From positions 399,174-463,173 of the forward strand of contig NZ_AYSJ01000004.1 of assembly GCF_000517265.1 (NCBI RefSeq): a DNA stretch of 64,000 nucleotides. The letters are read 5' to 3'. Under the pieces are notes generated by a model. It was not told the DNA's origin and made no database searches. It saw only the letters and a list, made by a program, of their open reading frames with translations. Within the stretch, counting starts at the first letter, position 1, and each line of letters begins with the position of its first letter. Position numbers and translations under genes: made by a program. Below, one piece after another: positions 12,053 through 23,801 of the stretch. Source of the DNA: Photorhabdus khanii NC19. GTDB taxonomy: Bacteria; Pseudomonadota; Gammaproteobacteria; Enterobacterales; Enterobacteriaceae.

Positions 12053-12583
12053 ATGAGCCTGAACTCAGTACCGGCAGGGAAAGACCTGCCAGAAGACATC
12101 TACGTCATTATCGAAATCCCTGCGAACGCAGATCCAATCAAATATGAAGTTGATAAAGAATCCGGTGCGCTGTTTGTAGACCGTTTTATGTCTACCGCAA
12201 TGTTCTATCCATGCAACTATGGTTACATCAACAATACTCTGTCTTTGGATGGTGACCCGGTTGATGTTCTGGTTCCAACGCCATACCCATTGCAACCAGG
12301 TGCTGTGATCCGCTGCCGTCCGGTTGGCGTTCTGAAAATGACTGATGAATCAGGTGAAGATGCCAAACTGGTTGCAGTTCCGCACAGCAAATTGACCAAA
12401 GAATATGATCACATTAAAGATGTGAACGATCTGCCAGAATTGCTGCGCGCTCAGATCACTCACTTCTTTGAGCACTACAAAGATCTGGAAAAAGGTAAGT
12501 GGGTTAAAGTTGATGGTTGGGATAATGCCGAAGCGGCTAAAGCAGAAATTGTCTCCTCTTTCGAACGTGCTGCTAAGAAATAA
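12053..12583 (+). CDS. ppa: Inorganic pyrophosphatase
   Basis: Essential family I pyrophosphatase that pulls biosynthetic reactions by hydrolysing PPi. 176 residues, as in E. coli. The metal-binding signature DGDPVDVLV is at residues ~66-74, with the upstream conserved Lys, Glu and Tyr residues ([18 protein letters not shown]). An AAGGAAA ribosome site precedes the ATG. It is flanked downstream by two terminator hairpins. Confidence 0.97.
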   Translation: MSLNSVPAGKDLPEDIYVIIEIPANADPIKYEVDKESGALFVDRFMSTAMFYPCNYGYINNTLSLDGDPVDVLVPTPYPLQPGAVIRCRPVGVLKMTDESGEDAKLVAVPHSKLTKEYDHIKDVNDLPELLRAQITHFFEHYKDLEKGKWVKVDGWDNAEAAKAEIVSSFERAAKK

Positions 12584-12602
12584 TCCATCTTTATGTGCAT
12601 AA

Positions 12603-12644
12603 TTAAAAAACCTCTGTGGACCATCACCGGCAGAGGTTTTTTAA
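12603..12644 (+). terminator. ppa terminator 1
   Basis: TTAAAAAACCTCTG (12603-12616) pairs with CAGAGGTTTTTTAA (12631-12644); 14-bp stem including the A/T tracts. Confidence 0.88.
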
Positions 12645-12650
12645 TGTCAT

Positions 12651-12685
12651 AATCCCTTTTTATCATGATAAAAAGGGATTTTTAT
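12651..12685 (+). terminator. Second terminator: 30-base perfect palindrome between ppa and ytfP
   Basis: 12651-12680 is a perfect 30-base palindrome (AATCCCTTTTTATCA and its complement) followed by TTTTTATT. It ends at the ytfP stop codon and may insulate convergent ppa and ytfP. Confidence 0.75.
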
Positions 12686-13033
12686 TTACTCTTCTGCGTG
12701 GCGCTTTAACCAGTCACCGCTTTTTATCCGCCGTAAACTGGTTACCGGAAACTGATAAAGATATATCCATGCACTACCATACGGTGTTTGAATCAACTCC
12801 CTTACATACTCCCGAGAATTATCTTTCAAATCGTCTAATTCTGTCAGGATAGTTGAGTTGATGCGATATACCTCACATTCAATACTCCCGTCACCACGGA
12901 TTACCGCAGGATAATACCCAAGGTCATACAGCTCATAGCCTTCCAGCTTATGATCCCCTAACCATTGAGCATCGGTCATCCAGTGATGATTGCCCTGTTT
13001 GCGCCGTAAGCTGCCATAAACAATAATTCGCAT
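12686..13033 (-). CDS. ytfP: YtfP, gamma-glutamylcyclotransferase-like protein
   Basis: 115-residue protein of the GGCT/AIG2 fold. The typical start MRIIVYGSLRRKQGNHHWM carries the YGSLR substrate-binding loop. A catalytic activity on gamma-glutamyl compounds is only inferred from the fold. It starts two bases after tamB ends, in the conserved tamA-tamB-ytfP operon. Confidence 0.92.
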   Translation of the reverse strand: MRIIVYGSLRRKQGNHHWMTDAQWLGDHKLEGYELYDLGYYPAVIRGDGSIECEVYRINSTILTELDDLKDNSREYVRELIQTPYGSAWIYLYQFPVTSLRRIKSGDWLKRHAEE

Positions 13034-13035
13034 TT

Positions 13036-16000
13036 TTAAAACTCAAACTGATAGAGCAAATCCAATGTCTGATCAATACCAGACACTGCTTCCAGATACA
13101 ATCTAGGCATTAACCTATAGCGTAAAGTTAATGTTGCCAGTGAATCAAATATACCAACACCATACTTAACTTGCAGATCTTTTGTGATCTTTCCGCTAAC
13201 AACTACTTGTGATTTATCACCAACCCCTTGAGTATCCAGCGCTAAATCGGAAACACCAAATATTTCACCGATTTTACCTACCAACTGACCACTCTGCGCA
13301 ACCCCCAAACCTATCAACATTGCCGTCATCTGGGAATTGTCTGAGCCACTGCTCTCCAACCCTTCACCACGCAACAAGTAAGAAAGCGCTTCTTGTTGTG
13401 ATTTAGCAGGTTCTGAGAAAATTTCCACTTTTGGCTGATCCGCCAAACCGGTAACTCTCACCCCAGCAATAACACGACCATCAGTTGATTCCGGATTCCG
13501 GATAGCCTCAATATTAAGCAATGGTTGATCCGGTGGACCTGAAAACACAATCATCCCTTTACGGACAATCAGATCCTGTCCATAAGCATGGAAACGGCCA
13601 TCGAGAATATCAACTTGACCATTCAAACCCAGGCCTTGCTCACCCTGAACAGCTTTCAGAACACCTCTAAGTTTCGCTTTGAGGCCAAATGCACTGAGTC
13701 GAACATCATCGCCTATATGAATCGTCAAATTACTTTGAATCGGGATTGACGCTTTTTTCACTTCTAACGGCTGAAGATTCTCACCCAATATAATCTCATC
13801 CGATGAAGCCTCAACAGCCGATTCAGGTAGTTCTTTAACTGTAATACGCGCCCAGGGAATATCAACGTTACCATCCAATTTCAGTAACTGGGGAGAAGCC
13901 TCAAACACCAGAGCAGGGCTGACATCAATTTTCACCATTGGTGGAAAAGTTACCCTCAACTTATCACCGTTAGCGGCAATTCTTGCATGCCACGCATCCA
14001 AATTACGCCAGTCAGCATCACCATTCAGGTTAAGTTGCCCCTTCGGGGTTTTGATAACACCATCAAGATCGGAACGTATTCCATCAAAATTTACACCAAG
14101 TTGCCCTTGAGTAATATCAAATGGAATCCAATGACCCGAAGCTTGCAGTGCGCTCAGGCTCAACCGACCAAACAGTAATGGATTTTTAGCATTTCCGCCC
14201 AGACGCAGGTTAGCGTTCAAATGACCTTCTGCCTTATCACCTTTTCCAAGAATCGGTTCGATCAACGCCAGTGAAATATCCTGAATACCGATATTGCCTG
14301 ATAGTTTGCGAGGCCCTTCAAGATCAGCAACCTGTACCGCACCGTTAAACTGACCATTTCCCATAATTTTAAACAGCCAATTCAGCTCTGCGGCTCCATT
14401 CTTCAAGCCTGCATTGAGTGTCAGGGTTTGAAAATCTACAGGTAATGCGATGCCATCAATCACTTGCTTAACCTGCACCGCATCACCACGCAAATTAACG
14501 TTGGCCTGAGGCAATCCACCTCCAGCACTCCATTTAACATCAGCATTACCACTGAATACACCTTTCAAATGTGTTTCAGGCTCCAGTAATGGTTGAATCA
14601 TAGCAAGATCAAAACGATCAAGAACAATAGATGCACTACCGCTGGCACCCGCTTCAATGGGTTTCGGTACGCAGAGCTGTGCATGTGGATTCAACCAACA
14701 ATGAGTACCCACAGTGACTTTCTGCTGCTGATTGAGATAATCAATAGTAATAGCTTTGGTTAAACGCCATTCGCCAACCGGAGTATCAAAACGGGTATTA
14801 TTGATACTGCCTTTCCATCGTTGTTGCTTGCGATCAAAACTACCATTAAGCGCAAGTTGACCGGCAACCGGCTCACCATCGACATTCAGTTGCAAATTAT
14901 GTTGTTTTTCATTGCCCTTAGCATTCAACGTCAAACTACGAACGATTAAATCAGCCTGTTTCAACTGGCCGACTTTGATAGCCAGATCGCCCTGGATCTG
15001 CGCAGCAGAACGTACATCTCCCTTCACATTCACACTATCAATGCGCAAATCCTGCCATTTCAACCCATTAGCATTCAGATCAGCCAGAATTTGAGGCGCT
15101 TGCATATTACCACGCAGTTTCAACGTCCCATTAACGACACCGCCAAGCCCCGGTAATAAGCCATCCAACCTCGGTGCTCTGATATCGCCATCAAGTTGCC
15201 ACTGTTTGAACAACTGTCCCTGGAGATTGATTTTATTACGCCCCAAAGCCAGCTCAAATTGAGGAATATTCCACTGACCAGCTGCATTACCCGAAATCTT
15301 ACCCCTCGCTTTTATCAAGTTCTGTTTTACATTACCATCAAGCGTGATTTCCGGGATTCGGAGCTGCCAGCTACCACCGTGCAAACTGCCACGAGTCACT
15401 ATTTTCCCCTCTATTTCAGCTGGCCATTCCGGCCACTGTTTAACAGTATTGATTCCAGAGAGTGTCAACACCGCATTCCAACTTACCGCCTTACTCCAAT
15501 CTGCCACACCGACCAGTTCAGTCCTTCCCTGCAAAGCAGACAAGCGCAAGCGGGTCAACTTAAAGCGTTCTTCATTACCTTTAGCATCCAGCACCAATAA
15601 TGCCGGTGGAATTTCATTACCTTTAATGCCCGAACGCAATGACAAATCATAACCACTCGCTTTACCATTCAGGCGCATTTTTACGTTATCAAGCTGATAT
15701 TCAGGCTCCCCCGTCAAAGGCCAGCTCAGTTGCTGGCTCTCAAGCGTCATACGCACTGGCAAACCTGTCTTAGCCAATTCCGCCTGGGCATCAATTTTAG
15801 CTCTGACAGGGCCAGACAAATTCAGAATTAAGTTGAGTTGCTCCAGCAAGGCTCCATTAAGCTTCAAGTCAACTTTTTGCCCTTGAATCTCTTGCTGATC
15901 TATCTCACCTTTTATTGACAGCTTTACCGGCCATTGCTGTGCCAACGTCGCGGAACCATGAACGGCTAAAGAACCTTCCGGCGCCTTTACATTCAATTTA

Positions 16001-16797
16001 TCAAGCTGAATCTGCTGCCCCTGATTACTCAGTTGCAGTAATAAGTCATTGATTATGATATTGGTATCACCGGTTAGCCGTAATTGCTTCCCACTGATCT
16101 CTTCGACAGTAATATCCAGTGGAATAGGCACTTCCGGTAACGTTGCCAATAGCGGCTGAGAGAACAATGTCTTGAGGATTTCTCCCAACGACTTTTCCGG
16201 CTCAACTTCCCGCTTTGCTTTCGCTGTTTTCAATTGCTCAGGAGTTGTTTTTGGCAATCCCACCAGCAATCCAGTGATTTTTGTTGGCTTAAGAATTAAT
16301 GCCTTTTGCTGCCACTCAGCTGCGGTCCTGAATTCATCAAGGGCAAATACCTTATCATCTACGGTGACTGCGGCATTTTTAATGGATAGCAAATTAAGTG
16401 AAATCGGATACAGCGTTTTCAGTTCAGTCAGAGGCTCTGATTCTGGCGACGGCTCTCCCACAGGTGGCAATTGTTTAGTGTTAATCGCGACTTTTACGCC
16501 TTCTGTCGTCAATGCATTAATACATAACTGACTATTTTTCAGACAGGAAAGACGCAGCGAAAGGTGGAGTTGATTCACATTAACATCAACACCGGGCATC
16601 TGATACCTGATACCTTTCAAGGTCAAATCACGCCAGCCACCACTAACATCGGCAATATCCAGCCCCGGTACCCAACGGGCGGCACTGTTAATCATAGTAT
16701 GCAGGCCAGATTGCGTCCCTACCAATCCGGCAACAGCAATAACCAACAATATAATAATCAGCAAAAAAGCAATACTGATCTTCTTAATCCATTTCAT
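13036..16797 (-). CDS. tamB: TamB, inner-membrane translocation and assembly protein
   Basis: 1253-residue AsmA-like bridge protein that spans the periplasm and works with TamA in outer-membrane protein assembly and phospholipid transport. An N-terminal membrane anchor ([19 protein letters not shown]) is followed by long beta-rich repeats (...[15 protein letters not shown]..., repeated LxLxG patterns). The conserved DUF490 C-terminus ends in LYQFEF. Length is close to E. coli TamB (1259). Its ATG overlaps the tamA stop by 4 bases, indicating translational coupling. Confidence 0.95.
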   Translation of the reverse strand: MKWIKKISIAFLLIIILLVIAVAGLVGTQSGLHTMINSAARWVPGLDIADVSGGWRDLTLKGIRYQMPGVDVNVNQLHLSLRLSCLKNSQLCINALTTEGVKVAINTKQLPPVGEPSPESEPLTELKTLYPISLNLLSIKNAAVTVDDKVFALDEFRTAAEWQQKALILKPTKITGLLVGLPKTTPEQLKTAKAKREVEPEKSLGEILKTLFSQPLLATLPEVPIPLDITVEEISGKQLRLTGDTNIIINDLLLQLSNQGQQIQLDKLNVKAPEGSLAVHGSATLAQQWPVKLSIKGEIDQQEIQGQKVDLKLNGALLEQLNLILNLSGPVRAKIDAQAELAKTGLPVRMTLESQQLSWPLTGEPEYQLDNVKMRLNGKASGYDLSLRSGIKGNEIPPALLVLDAKGNEERFKLTRLRLSALQGRTELVGVADWSKAVSWNAVLTLSGINTVKQWPEWPAEIEGKIVTRGSLHGGSWQLRIPEITLDGNVKQNLIKARGKISGNAAGQWNIPQFELALGRNKINLQGQLFKQWQLDGDIRAPRLDGLLPGLGGVVNGTLKLRGNMQAPQILADLNANGLKWQDLRIDSVNVKGDVRSAAQIQGDLAIKVGQLKQADLIVRSLTLNAKGNEKQHNLQLNVDGEPVAGQLALNGSFDRKQQRWKGSINNTRFDTPVGEWRLTKAITIDYLNQQQKVTVGTHCWLNPHAQLCVPKPIEAGASGSASIVLDRFDLAMIQPLLEPETHLKGVFSGNADVKWSAGGGLPQANVNLRGDAVQVKQVIDGIALPVDFQTLTLNAGLKNGAAELNWLFKIMGNGQFNGAVQVADLEGPRKLSGNIGIQDISLALIEPILGKGDKAEGHLNANLRLGGNAKNPLLFGRLSLSALQASGHWIPFDITQGQLGVNFDGIRSDLDGVIKTPKGQLNLNGDADWRNLDAWHARIAANGDKLRVTFPPMVKIDVSPALVFEASPQLLKLDGNVDIPWARITVKELPESAVEASSDEIILGENLQPLEVKKASIPIQSNLTIHIGDDVRLSAFGLKAKLRGVLKAVQGEQGLGLNGQVDILDGRFHAYGQDLIVRKGMIVFSGPPDQPLLNIEAIRNPESTDGRVIAGVRVTGLADQPKVEIFSEPAKSQQEALSYLLRGEGLESSGSDNSQMTAMLIGLGVAQSGQLVGKIGEIFGVSDLALDTQGVGDKSQVVVSGKITKDLQVKYGVGIFDSLATLTLRYRLMPRLYLEAVSGIDQTLDLLYQFEF

Positions 16798-18536
16798 AAT
16801 TCAGATCCTAACCCGATGTAAAACTGGATATTACGGGATTCTGAATCCCCTATTGGCCTGGCAAGATCAAACTTAATGGGTCCGACAGGAGAAGCCCAAC
16901 GCACACCAACACCTGCGCCGGTTTTAAAATTGCTCCTTCTAACATCATTAATTGCTTCACCGGTATCGACAAAAACAGCACTCCACCAATCACCCGTTAC
17001 GTTATATTGATACTCAAGTGAACCCACGATCAGCATGGATGCACCGGTCAATTTTCCTTTATCGTCTTTAGGAGAAATTTTCTGATACCTGTAACCACGA
17101 ACACTGCGATCACCACCGGCAAAGAAACGTAAATCAGGAGGGACTTTCTGGAACTCATTGGTTTCTATCCAACCCAAATTACCCCGGGCAACAAAACGAT
17201 GGTTATCCCAGTAAGTTCTGATCCAAACGTTTTGCGCCTGTAATACCAGAAAATCCACATCAGAACCCCAAAGGGTATCAGAAATATCAATGGAATAACG
17301 CTGGCTATCGCCCCAATAAGGCATCGTACCCCCACGTTGGCGGATACGACTCACGTTCACTCCCGGATACAACAACATAGCCGTATTCGTGACATTAGCT
17401 TGAGTAAAGTGGCTGAGGCTCCAGCGCATATTGATCCCATACTGCCAACCAGTTGAAAGATCCCAATTACGGGAAAGGTTCACCGTCGCAGTATCTGATA
17501 CGGTATCGTTGACATCCTTACGTTTATAACCCGTCTGCAACGCATAATATTGCTCCAGCGGGTTCGCTTTCAGCGGCATTTTATAGGTAGCATCAATCAC
17601 CTGTTCAGGTGCAGAAAGGTTGATACTCGTGCCAAGGCTATGTCCACGAGAATTCAGCCACGGTTTTGTCCACTTAGCTTTTACCCGTGGCCCAACGTCT
17701 GTTCCATAACCCCCCCCCAGTTCAACATAGTTTTTGGAACGTGGTGTTAATACCGCATCAAGAGGGAGAATCTTATTACCACTTTTTCTGGCAGCATTAA
17801 AATCAGGTGTCACAAGCGCTGAATTAAACCAACCAGTTTCTGCCAGCCGCCGGTTGAATTCTGCCAATTGTTCCGAGGTATAAAAATCCCCTTCTTTGAA
17901 CGGCACCAAGTGACTCAGATAATCTTCACGAATTTGTGAGCCACGATAATGTATCTGACCAAAGTGATAACGCTCACCACTGTTAAAATTAAAATCCCAG
18001 AATGCCTCATGCCGCTCTTTGGCAACACCTAATTGGCTCTTTTTCATGATGGCGTCAAAATAACCTTTTCTAATAGCAAGCCCGGTCAGAGAACCTTTAA
18101 AGCTTTCATAGCCACCATGATTAAGAATTGTTCCCTTTTTTGGGCTTTTGCTTTTAACCAGTTTGGCATAATCTCCATCTGTCTTAGCCCCACCGTCCAA
18201 AACAACATTAACACCGGCAATCCTTACAGGTTCACCTGCGGTGACTTTTGCTGTTAATACCGAGCGAGCGGGGGGTTTATTTTCCTGATAGGTAAATTCA
18301 ATAATAGGTTCATAATAACCAAGGGGACGCAGACCTTCACGAATCGCTTTATCTACACGAGAACGGAAGCGACCATCTGCCGCAACTTCGTCAGTACTGA
18401 TGGTAGAAAGATGAACCCGGGCATTTTTTTCTAAACTGCCGGTTAATCCTTCTATTTTCAGGCGAAGACTAGCACTATGAGCGATGGGAGTTGCGATAGA
18501 CATACAAAGAAAACATAAAACGGGGTATCTCGACAC
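16794..18536 (-). CDS. tamA: TamA, outer-membrane translocation and assembly barrel
   Basis: 580-residue Omp85-family protein. It has a signal peptide (first ~22 residues, ending AHSASL), three POTRA domains to about residue 265, and a 16-strand barrel ending in FYIGLGSEL. The VRGYRYQ motif typical of Omp85 proteins is near residue 480. A nine-G tract on the coding strand (C9 at 17710-17718) encodes the ELGGGYG stretch and could be prone to slippage. First gene of tamA-tamB-ytfP, divergent from msrA. Confidence 0.95.
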   Translation of the reverse strand: MSRYPVLCFLCMSIATPIAHSASLRLKIEGLTGSLEKNARVHLSTISTDEVAADGRFRSRVDKAIREGLRPLGYYEPIIEFTYQENKPPARSVLTAKVTAGEPVRIAGVNVVLDGGAKTDGDYAKLVKSKSPKKGTILNHGGYESFKGSLTGLAIRKGYFDAIMKKSQLGVAKERHEAFWDFNFNSGERYHFGQIHYRGSQIREDYLSHLVPFKEGDFYTSEQLAEFNRRLAETGWFNSALVTPDFNAARKSGNKILPLDAVLTPRSKNYVELGGGYGTDVGPRVKAKWTKPWLNSRGHSLGTSINLSAPEQVIDATYKMPLKANPLEQYYALQTGYKRKDVNDTVSDTATVNLSRNWDLSTGWQYGINMRWSLSHFTQANVTNTAMLLYPGVNVSRIRQRGGTMPYWGDSQRYSIDISDTLWGSDVDFLVLQAQNVWIRTYWDNHRFVARGNLGWIETNEFQKVPPDLRFFAGGDRSVRGYRYQKISPKDDKGKLTGASMLIVGSLEYQYNVTGDWWSAVFVDTGEAINDVRRSNFKTGAGVGVRWASPVGPIKFDLARPIGDSESRNIQFYIGLGSEL

Positions 18537-18651
18537 GCGAACTCCTAACCTGATCGGAATAATTTGACTATAATAAAATTTAACTTGAGTAAAGTTTATA
18601 ATATATACAATCTATCAATATCTGAAAACCTAATAATTACAGGAGGGAATT

Positions 18652-19299
18652 GTGCCAACTTCAGCTAATAAAATCCTATCTACCGATTCTAAAAGTATCT
18701 TACTTGGCAGAGCTGAACCACTTAAAGTTTCACCTAACCATACTGTCACCAATCATGCAATAGAGCCTGTTCCAGCGAATATGGAAGTTGCCTATTTTGG
18801 TATGGGATGTTTCTGGGGCGTAGAACGGCTGTTCTGGCAACAACCTGATATTTACACGACCTCTGTGGGTTATAGCGGTGGTACAACACCCAATCCAACT
18901 TATGAAGAAGTCTGTAGCGGTTTGACCGGCCACGCTGAGGTTGTCAGAATCGTTTATGATCCGGCAAAAAATAGTTACGAAAACCTGTTAAAACTTTTCT
19001 GGGAAAACCACGACCCGGCTCAAGGAATGCGTCAGGGAGGGGATATTGGTACTCAGTATCGTTCCGCGATTTATACTGTGTCACCTCAGCAACATGAACT
19101 GGCATTAGCCAGCCGTGAACGCTTCCAAAAAGCCATGCAACAACAAGAAGATAACCGACCTGTTACAACCGAGATCACAGAAGCCGGGCCATTCTATTTT
19201 GCTGAAGACTATCACCAGCAGTATCTGTTTAAAAATCCTGAGGGGTATTGCGGATTAGGCGGTATTGGCATTTGCCTGCCACAAGTGGGCAAAAACTAG
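18652..19299 (+). CDS. msrA: Peptide methionine sulfoxide reductase A
   Basis: Repairs Met-S-sulfoxide in proteins using thioredoxin. The catalytic motif [11 protein letters not shown] lies near residue 52, and the C-terminal [10 protein letters not shown] cysteine resolves the disulfide. 215 residues; starts with GTG at 18652 after a strong AGGAGG site. Divergent from tamA, as in E. coli. Confidence 0.96.
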   Translation: MPTSANKILSTDSKSILLGRAEPLKVSPNHTVTNHAIEPVPANMEVAYFGMGCFWGVERLFWQQPDIYTTSVGYSGGTTPNPTYEEVCSGLTGHAEVVRIVYDPAKNSYENLLKLFWENHDPAQGMRQGGDIGTQYRSAIYTVSPQQHELALASRERFQKAMQQQEDNRPVTTEITEAGPFYFAEDYHQQYLFKNPEGYCGLGGIGICLPQVGKN

Positions 19300-19454
19300 C
19301 CGGCTCACCTAAACTGATGTTATAATTAATACACTAATCAATAGCTTTCTAAGCATTTATTGCAACTTTTTATTTTATATGATTTTTATTGTTTCCTCCG
19401 GTGTTCTTTCAACGAAAACCTACCCTATCACCGGAGGTAAAACACGGATACCTT

Positions 19455-20786
19455 ATGCTAAATAGTTTACTAGTGGTGCTTTTACTGTGCACAATCAGTG
19501 CCTTTTTTTCGTTATCTGAAATCTCTCTCGCCGCCTCAAGGCGAATCAAATTAAAACTGATGGCAGATGAAGGTAATGTCAACGCAGCTCATGTCCTCAA
19601 ATTACAAGAATCTCCAGGAATGTTTTTTACCGTTGTGCAAATCGGCCTGAACGCAGTCGCCATTTTGGCAGGTATTGTCGGCGAATCGGCATTCTCTCCT
19701 TCACTGAAAACTTTTTTCATTCAATTTATGCGTCCTGAATGGGCAGAACAACTCGGCTTTATCTGTTCATTCATCATTGTGACCAGTACATTTATTTTAC
19801 TTGCTGACCTGACACCAAAGCGTATCGGAATGATCAAACCAGAAGCTGTCGCGGTGAAAATCGTTAATCCAATGCGTTTCTGTCTGGCCATTTTCCGTCC
19901 ATTAGTTTGGTTGTTTAATGGACTGGCTGATCTTATCTTCAAGATCTTTAAAATTCCGATGGCACGTAATGAAGACATCACATCTGATGATATTTTCGCG
20001 GTTGTGGAAGCAGGCGCTGTTGCTGGTATCCTGCGTAAACAAGAACATGAACTGATTGAAAACGTATTCGAACTCGAATCCCGCACCGTTCCTTCTGCCA
20101 TGACCTCACGGGAAAGCGTCGTCTACTTTGATAAGAATGAAAGCGAAGAAAGTATCAAACAACAGGTTTCCACCCAACCACATTCCAAGTATCTGATATG
20201 TGACGGAGATATTGATCATGTTATCGGTTATGTGGATTCCAAAGATCTGCTTAACCAAGTCCTGAGTGGTCAGAGCCTGAACTTCAATAAAGGTGTCCAG
20301 ATCCGCAACGCGCTGATCATTCCAGATACCTTAACGCTTTCAGATGCCCTGGAAAGTTTTAAAGCTGCCGGTGAAGATTTCGCTATTATCCTGAATGAAT
20401 ATGCGCTGGTCATGGGGGTGATTACCCTCAATGATGTGATGACTACCCTGATGGGTGATTTGGTTGGTCAGGGGCAAGAAGAACAGATTGTTGTCCGGGA
20501 CGAAAATTCATGGCTGGTTGAAGGCGGAACACCGATTGATGATGTACAGCGGGTACTGGATATTGATGATTTTCCTGATTCCAGTAACTACGAAACCATT
20601 GCAGGCTTTATGATGTTCCGGTTGCGGAAAATTCCAAAACGTACTGATTCGGTCAAGTTTGCTGGTTATAAGTTCGAAGTTGTCGATATTGATAACTACA
20701 AAATCGATCAGCTATTAGTCACAAAAATCACTGACACCCCCACCACGGCTTCGGCTCACAATCCAACCATCAATGATGATAAATAA
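19455..20786 (+). CDS. ytfL: YtfL/PaeA, CNNM-CBS-CorC_HlyC membrane protein
   Basis: Integral membrane protein; the E. coli homologue (PaeA) protects cells from high cytoplasmic cadaverine/putrescine and is thought to export them. Four membrane segments within the CNNM domain (MLNSLLVVLLLCTISAFFSL onward), then a CBS pair (SRTVPSAMTSRESVVYFD region to ~residue 330), then a CorC_HlyC domain (WLVEGGTPIDDVQRVL). I use the ATG at 19455, giving 443 residues; the frame is open from 19389. Confidence 0.92.
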   Translation: MLNSLLVVLLLCTISAFFSLSEISLAASRRIKLKLMADEGNVNAAHVLKLQESPGMFFTVVQIGLNAVAILAGIVGESAFSPSLKTFFIQFMRPEWAEQLGFICSFIIVTSTFILLADLTPKRIGMIKPEAVAVKIVNPMRFCLAIFRPLVWLFNGLADLIFKIFKIPMARNEDITSDDIFAVVEAGAVAGILRKQEHELIENVFELESRTVPSAMTSRESVVYFDKNESEESIKQQVSTQPHSKYLICDGDIDHVIGYVDSKDLLNQVLSGQSLNFNKGVQIRNALIIPDTLTLSDALESFKAAGEDFAIILNEYALVMGVITLNDVMTTLMGDLVGQGQEEQIVVRDENSWLVEGGTPIDDVQRVLDIDDFPDSSNYETIAGFMMFRLRKIPKRTDSVKFAGYKFEVVDIDNYKIDQLLVTKITDTPTTASAHNPTINDDK

Positions 20787-20818
20787 AAACGGCCTATTCC
20801 TAAACTGAGGCCGTTTAA
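20787..20818 (+). terminator. ytfL terminator
   Basis: AAACGGCC (20787-20794) / GGCCGTTT (20809-20816) stem. A second hairpin, GCGCCAC / GTGGCGC at 20831-20849, lies between ytfL and convergent ytfK. Confidence 0.7.
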
Positions 20819-20888
20819 TATTCTGTGTTAAGCGCCACTTATTGTGGCGCAGATTATTCAGTATGCTGCTCGCGGCTATTCTCGTTAT

Positions 20889-21095
20889 CTATCCTATTTC
20901 AGCCTGCAAACGTAGCACCTGCTGATTAACTTCACTCATCACACTAAAATGGCGTTTGTCTCTCACCTTCGGCGGTAAAATTTTGCCGCAGTCGAATTCA
21001 AAAGCCCCCATATCTTTAATGTATAAACGTCCACGGAATAAAGTTTTAACGTAGAGAGCAATTTTCAGTGGGTTATATCGGTGAAAAATTTTCAT
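20889..21095 (-). CDS. ytfK: YtfK, small DUF1107 stress protein
   Basis: 68-residue protein matching the E. coli YtfK pattern ([26 protein letters not shown], cut here to its start, and [10 protein letters not shown]). In E. coli YtfK binds SpoT and tilts it towards (p)ppGpp synthesis under phosphate and fatty-acid starvation. It keeps its place between ytfL and ytfJ. The 288 bases upstream carry no other gene. Confidence 0.9.
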   Translation of the reverse strand: MKIFHRYNPLKIALYVKTLFRGRLYIKDMGAFEFDCGKILPPKVRDKRHFSVMSEVNQQVLRLQAEIG

Positions 21096-21383
21096 CTCTG
21101 CTTTTTTCCTCCTATGCTTCTTACGGTTACGTTTGGTGAACCAGCTCCATGCACCACACCGTTATGTAGAATAGTAGACTTAATTTATCGGATTTTGTTC
21201 CCCCCATTTTCAGTTTTATGTACTAACTTTACATAAAATGACAGATATCTAGATATGCATAATTATGTAAATTTATCTCTTATTTAATGTTAAAAAATTG
21301 ATCTTCTTTAAAGAGATAAATCAACTGATAACCGCTATGCTAAAGACCCGTGCATCGTCACATTCACTTACAAAGGAAAAATT

Positions 21384-21938
21384 ATGATCAAGAATTTTAT
21401 GTTATATGCTGCGCTACTTTGTTCTCCTACTCTGGCATTCGCTCACAACATTAACCTGGAACAAAAGGTTCCTGCGGCCAGTGTTTCTGATAAAGGTGAG
21501 TTGTTACTCAACAATAATAAGTTTAGCTACCAAAATTGGGATAGTGGAAAACTGATCGGAAAAGTGAGAGTCATACAACATATTGCAGGTCGTAGTGCAG
21601 CAAAAGAACTGAATGCTCCGCTGATAGAAGAAATAAAACGTGCTGATTTTTCAAAAGAAAAATACCAAACAACCACCATCATCAATGTTAGTGATGCCAT
21701 ATTTGGTACTGGACCATTTGTCCGCAGCAGTATTGAAGACAGTAAAAAAGAGTTTCCTTGGTCGCAGTTTATTGCTGACAGCAATGGTGTAGTCAAGAAA
21801 ACCTGGCAGTTGGAACCCAAAAATTCTGCCATTATTGTCCTGGATAAAAACGGCGTCGCGAAGTTTGCCAAAGAAGGTAAGCTAAACAGCAACGAAATCA
21901 AACAGGTAATTGAATTGGTTCGTCAAGAATTACAGTAA
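21384..21938 (+). CDS. ytfJ: YtfJ, periplasmic thioredoxin-fold protein
   Basis: 184-residue exported protein with a signal peptide (MIKNFMLYAALLCSPTLAFA) and a YtfJ domain of thioredoxin-like fold (GKVRVIQHIAGRSAAKELNA; ...AIIVLDKNGVAKFAKEGKL). No CXXC motif is visible, as in E. coli YtfJ, so a redox role is unlikely. The function of the family is unknown. It marks the left border of the fec island. Confidence 0.9.
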   Translation: MIKNFMLYAALLCSPTLAFAHNINLEQKVPAASVSDKGELLLNNNKFSYQNWDSGKLIGKVRVIQHIAGRSAAKELNAPLIEEIKRADFSKEKYQTTTIINVSDAIFGTGPFVRSSIEDSKKEFPWSQFIADSNGVVKKTWQLEPKNSAIIVLDKNGVAKFAKEGKLNSNEIKQVIELVRQELQ

Positions 21939-22163
21939 AAACATCAGTGGTGATAACGACTTGCGGATATGTTTCGGTTTGCCCTTATCACCACCGCCCT
22001 ACTGAGAAGCAACTTATTTAACGTCAGCTTTGCTTAAGAGCAGCAATTTTCAGCATCACGTAAACAGTGTTTACACTCCAACATCTTAAGAAACCGCGAC
22101 AAGTCTCGCGACCACACTTACTCGACACCACGTTAACATGAAATAAAAACCTTCAAGAACAAT

Positions 22164-22182
22164 TGTAATGATTACCATTCTC
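22164..22182 (+). promoter_or_regulatory. Fur box upstream of fecI
   Basis: TGTAATGATTACCATTCTC matches 14 of 19 positions of the Fur consensus, with AATGAT and CATT cores intact. It lies 47 bases before the fecI start, where Fur represses fecIR in E. coli. Confidence 0.7.
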
Positions 22183-22228
22183 ACATTAAGATGATACCGT
22201 GATTATTAACTTTTGATATTATAAAGCT

Positions 22229-22750
22229 ATGTCTGACTACATTGTTGTTTCCGCTGAGCTGACGCTTGAATCGTTTTACGGCGCGCATCACGGCTGGCTG
22301 AAAAACTGGCTCACGCGCAAACTGCAATCGTCCTTTGACGCCGACGACGTAGCGCAGGATACCTTCCTCCGCGTGATAACTAATGACTCGCTACAGACAA
22401 TTCGCGACCCAAAATCCTTCCTCTGCACTATCGCCAAAAGGGTGATGATCGATCTGTTTCGCCGCAACGCTCTGGAAAAAGCCTATCTGGAACTGCTTGC
22501 GCAACAGCCTGAGGAGCTTATACCCTCGCCAGAAATTCGCCAGTGTCAACTTGAAACGCTCCAACAAATCGACCAGATGATCGATGGCCTGAGCAGCAAA
22601 ATGCGCCAAACCTTTTTACTGTCTCAGCTTGAAAGTCTGACCTACAGCGACATCGCTTCACGTCTTAATGTGTCTGTCAGTTCCGTGAAAAAATATATGG
22701 CCAAAGCCACCGAGCATTGCTTACTGTTTCGCCTGGAGCATGGATTCTGA
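22229..22750 (+). CDS. fecI: ECF sigma factor FecI
   Basis: 173-residue extracytoplasmic-function sigma factor that directs RNA polymerase to the fecA promoter when ferric citrate is bound outside. Region 2 ([12 protein letters not shown]...[21 protein letters not shown], quoted in parts) and region 4 ([22 protein letters not shown]) are almost word-for-word those of E. coli FecI. G+C is clearly above that of the flanking ytfJ region. It overlaps or abuts fecR, as in the E. coli operon. Confidence 0.95.
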   Translation: MSDYIVVSAELTLESFYGAHHGWLKNWLTRKLQSSFDADDVAQDTFLRVITNDSLQTIRDPKSFLCTIAKRVMIDLFRRNALEKAYLELLAQQPEELIPSPEIRQCQLETLQQIDQMIDGLSSKMRQTFLLSQLESLTYSDIASRLNVSVSSVKKYMAKATEHCLLFRLEHGF

Positions 22751-22751
22751 T

Positions 22752-23702
22752 ATGAATACCATGTTGACCAATTCTCGTCTCCAGGCCCTAAAATCAGCAT
22801 CACACTGGTATGCAGTACTGAGCAGCGATCAAACAAGCCCACGGCAAACCGAAAAATGGCAGCGTTGGTACGAGCAGCATCAGGATAATCAGTGGGCGTG
22901 GCAACAGGTGGAAAATCTGCGTAACCAAATGTTTATGGTGCCAGACAATGTGGCAAGCCGCACACTGCAGGAAGCGCACCTGTCACGCCGCAGAATGATG
23001 AAAAGCATGCTGTTGCTACTAGGGGTTGGCGGTATCTGGCAACTGTGGTACTCAGAAGCGGGAGAAGGTCTGCGAGCCGATTACCGTACTGCTAAAGGGG
23101 ATATTCAGCATCATCGACTGAACGATGGCACACTGCTTACACTCAATACTGACAGCGCAGTAGATGTCCGTTTTGACTCTCAGCAACGTCTGGTGCATCT
23201 CTGGTATGGCGAAATTGCCATCACCACCGGGCACGATGTGGGAACAAGGTTATTGCGCGTACAAACCCGCCAGGCACAACTGACCGCGCTGGGTACCCAA
23301 TTTACAGTTCGTCAGGAAGGCAACACCACGCTAGTTAGCGTGCAGCAGCATGCCGTAGAGGTGATGCTGACCGGTGCTGACCGCAAATATATTGTACGTC
23401 AGGGTGAAAGCTTAAAATTCAGCGCCACCGACTTTAGCGAACTGACAACGGCAATCGCCGAAGACAACGCGTGGACGCAGGGTATATTAAGCTTCAGCGA
23501 CAAACCACTGAGTGAAGTGATAGCGACCCTCGCCCGTTATCGCAACGGCGTATTACGCTGCGACCCAACTGTCGCCTCACTACGGTTAAGCGGCACTTTC
23601 CCGATAAAAAATACCGATACAGCATTAACCGTCATAGAAAAAACACTTCCCGTTAAGATTCAATACATTACCCGTTACTGGGTGAATGTTCTGCCCGCAT
23701 AA
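22752..23702 (+). CDS. fecR: Anti-sigma/signal transducer FecR
   Basis: 316-residue inner-membrane protein that senses the FecA signalling domain in the periplasm and activates FecI in the cytoplasm. The N-terminal cytoplasmic part ([20 protein letters not shown]) precedes one membrane helix ([15 protein letters not shown], residues ~82-96). The periplasmic part includes [13 protein letters not shown] and [21 protein letters not shown]. Start chosen at ATG 22752, the E. coli-like N-terminus; an in-frame ATG at 22740 overlaps fecI. Confidence 0.94.
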   Translation: MNTMLTNSRLQALKSASHWYAVLSSDQTSPRQTEKWQRWYEQHQDNQWAWQQVENLRNQMFMVPDNVASRTLQEAHLSRRRMMKSMLLLLGVGGIWQLWYSEAGEGLRADYRTAKGDIQHHRLNDGTLLTLNTDSAVDVRFDSQQRLVHLWYGEIAITTGHDVGTRLLRVQTRQAQLTALGTQFTVRQEGNTTLVSVQQHAVEVMLTGADRKYIVRQGESLKFSATDFSELTTAIAEDNAWTQGILSFSDKPLSEVIATLARYRNGVLRCDPTVASLRLSGTFPIKNTDTALTVIEKTLPVKIQYITRYWVNVLPA

Positions 23703-23801
23703 AAATCATTAACGTAAAAATAATCATTTTCGATTATCCCTTTTTACCTCTTCATTCGACTTATAAGTGAATACAGCAACAAAATGATTATGGAGACATG
23801 T

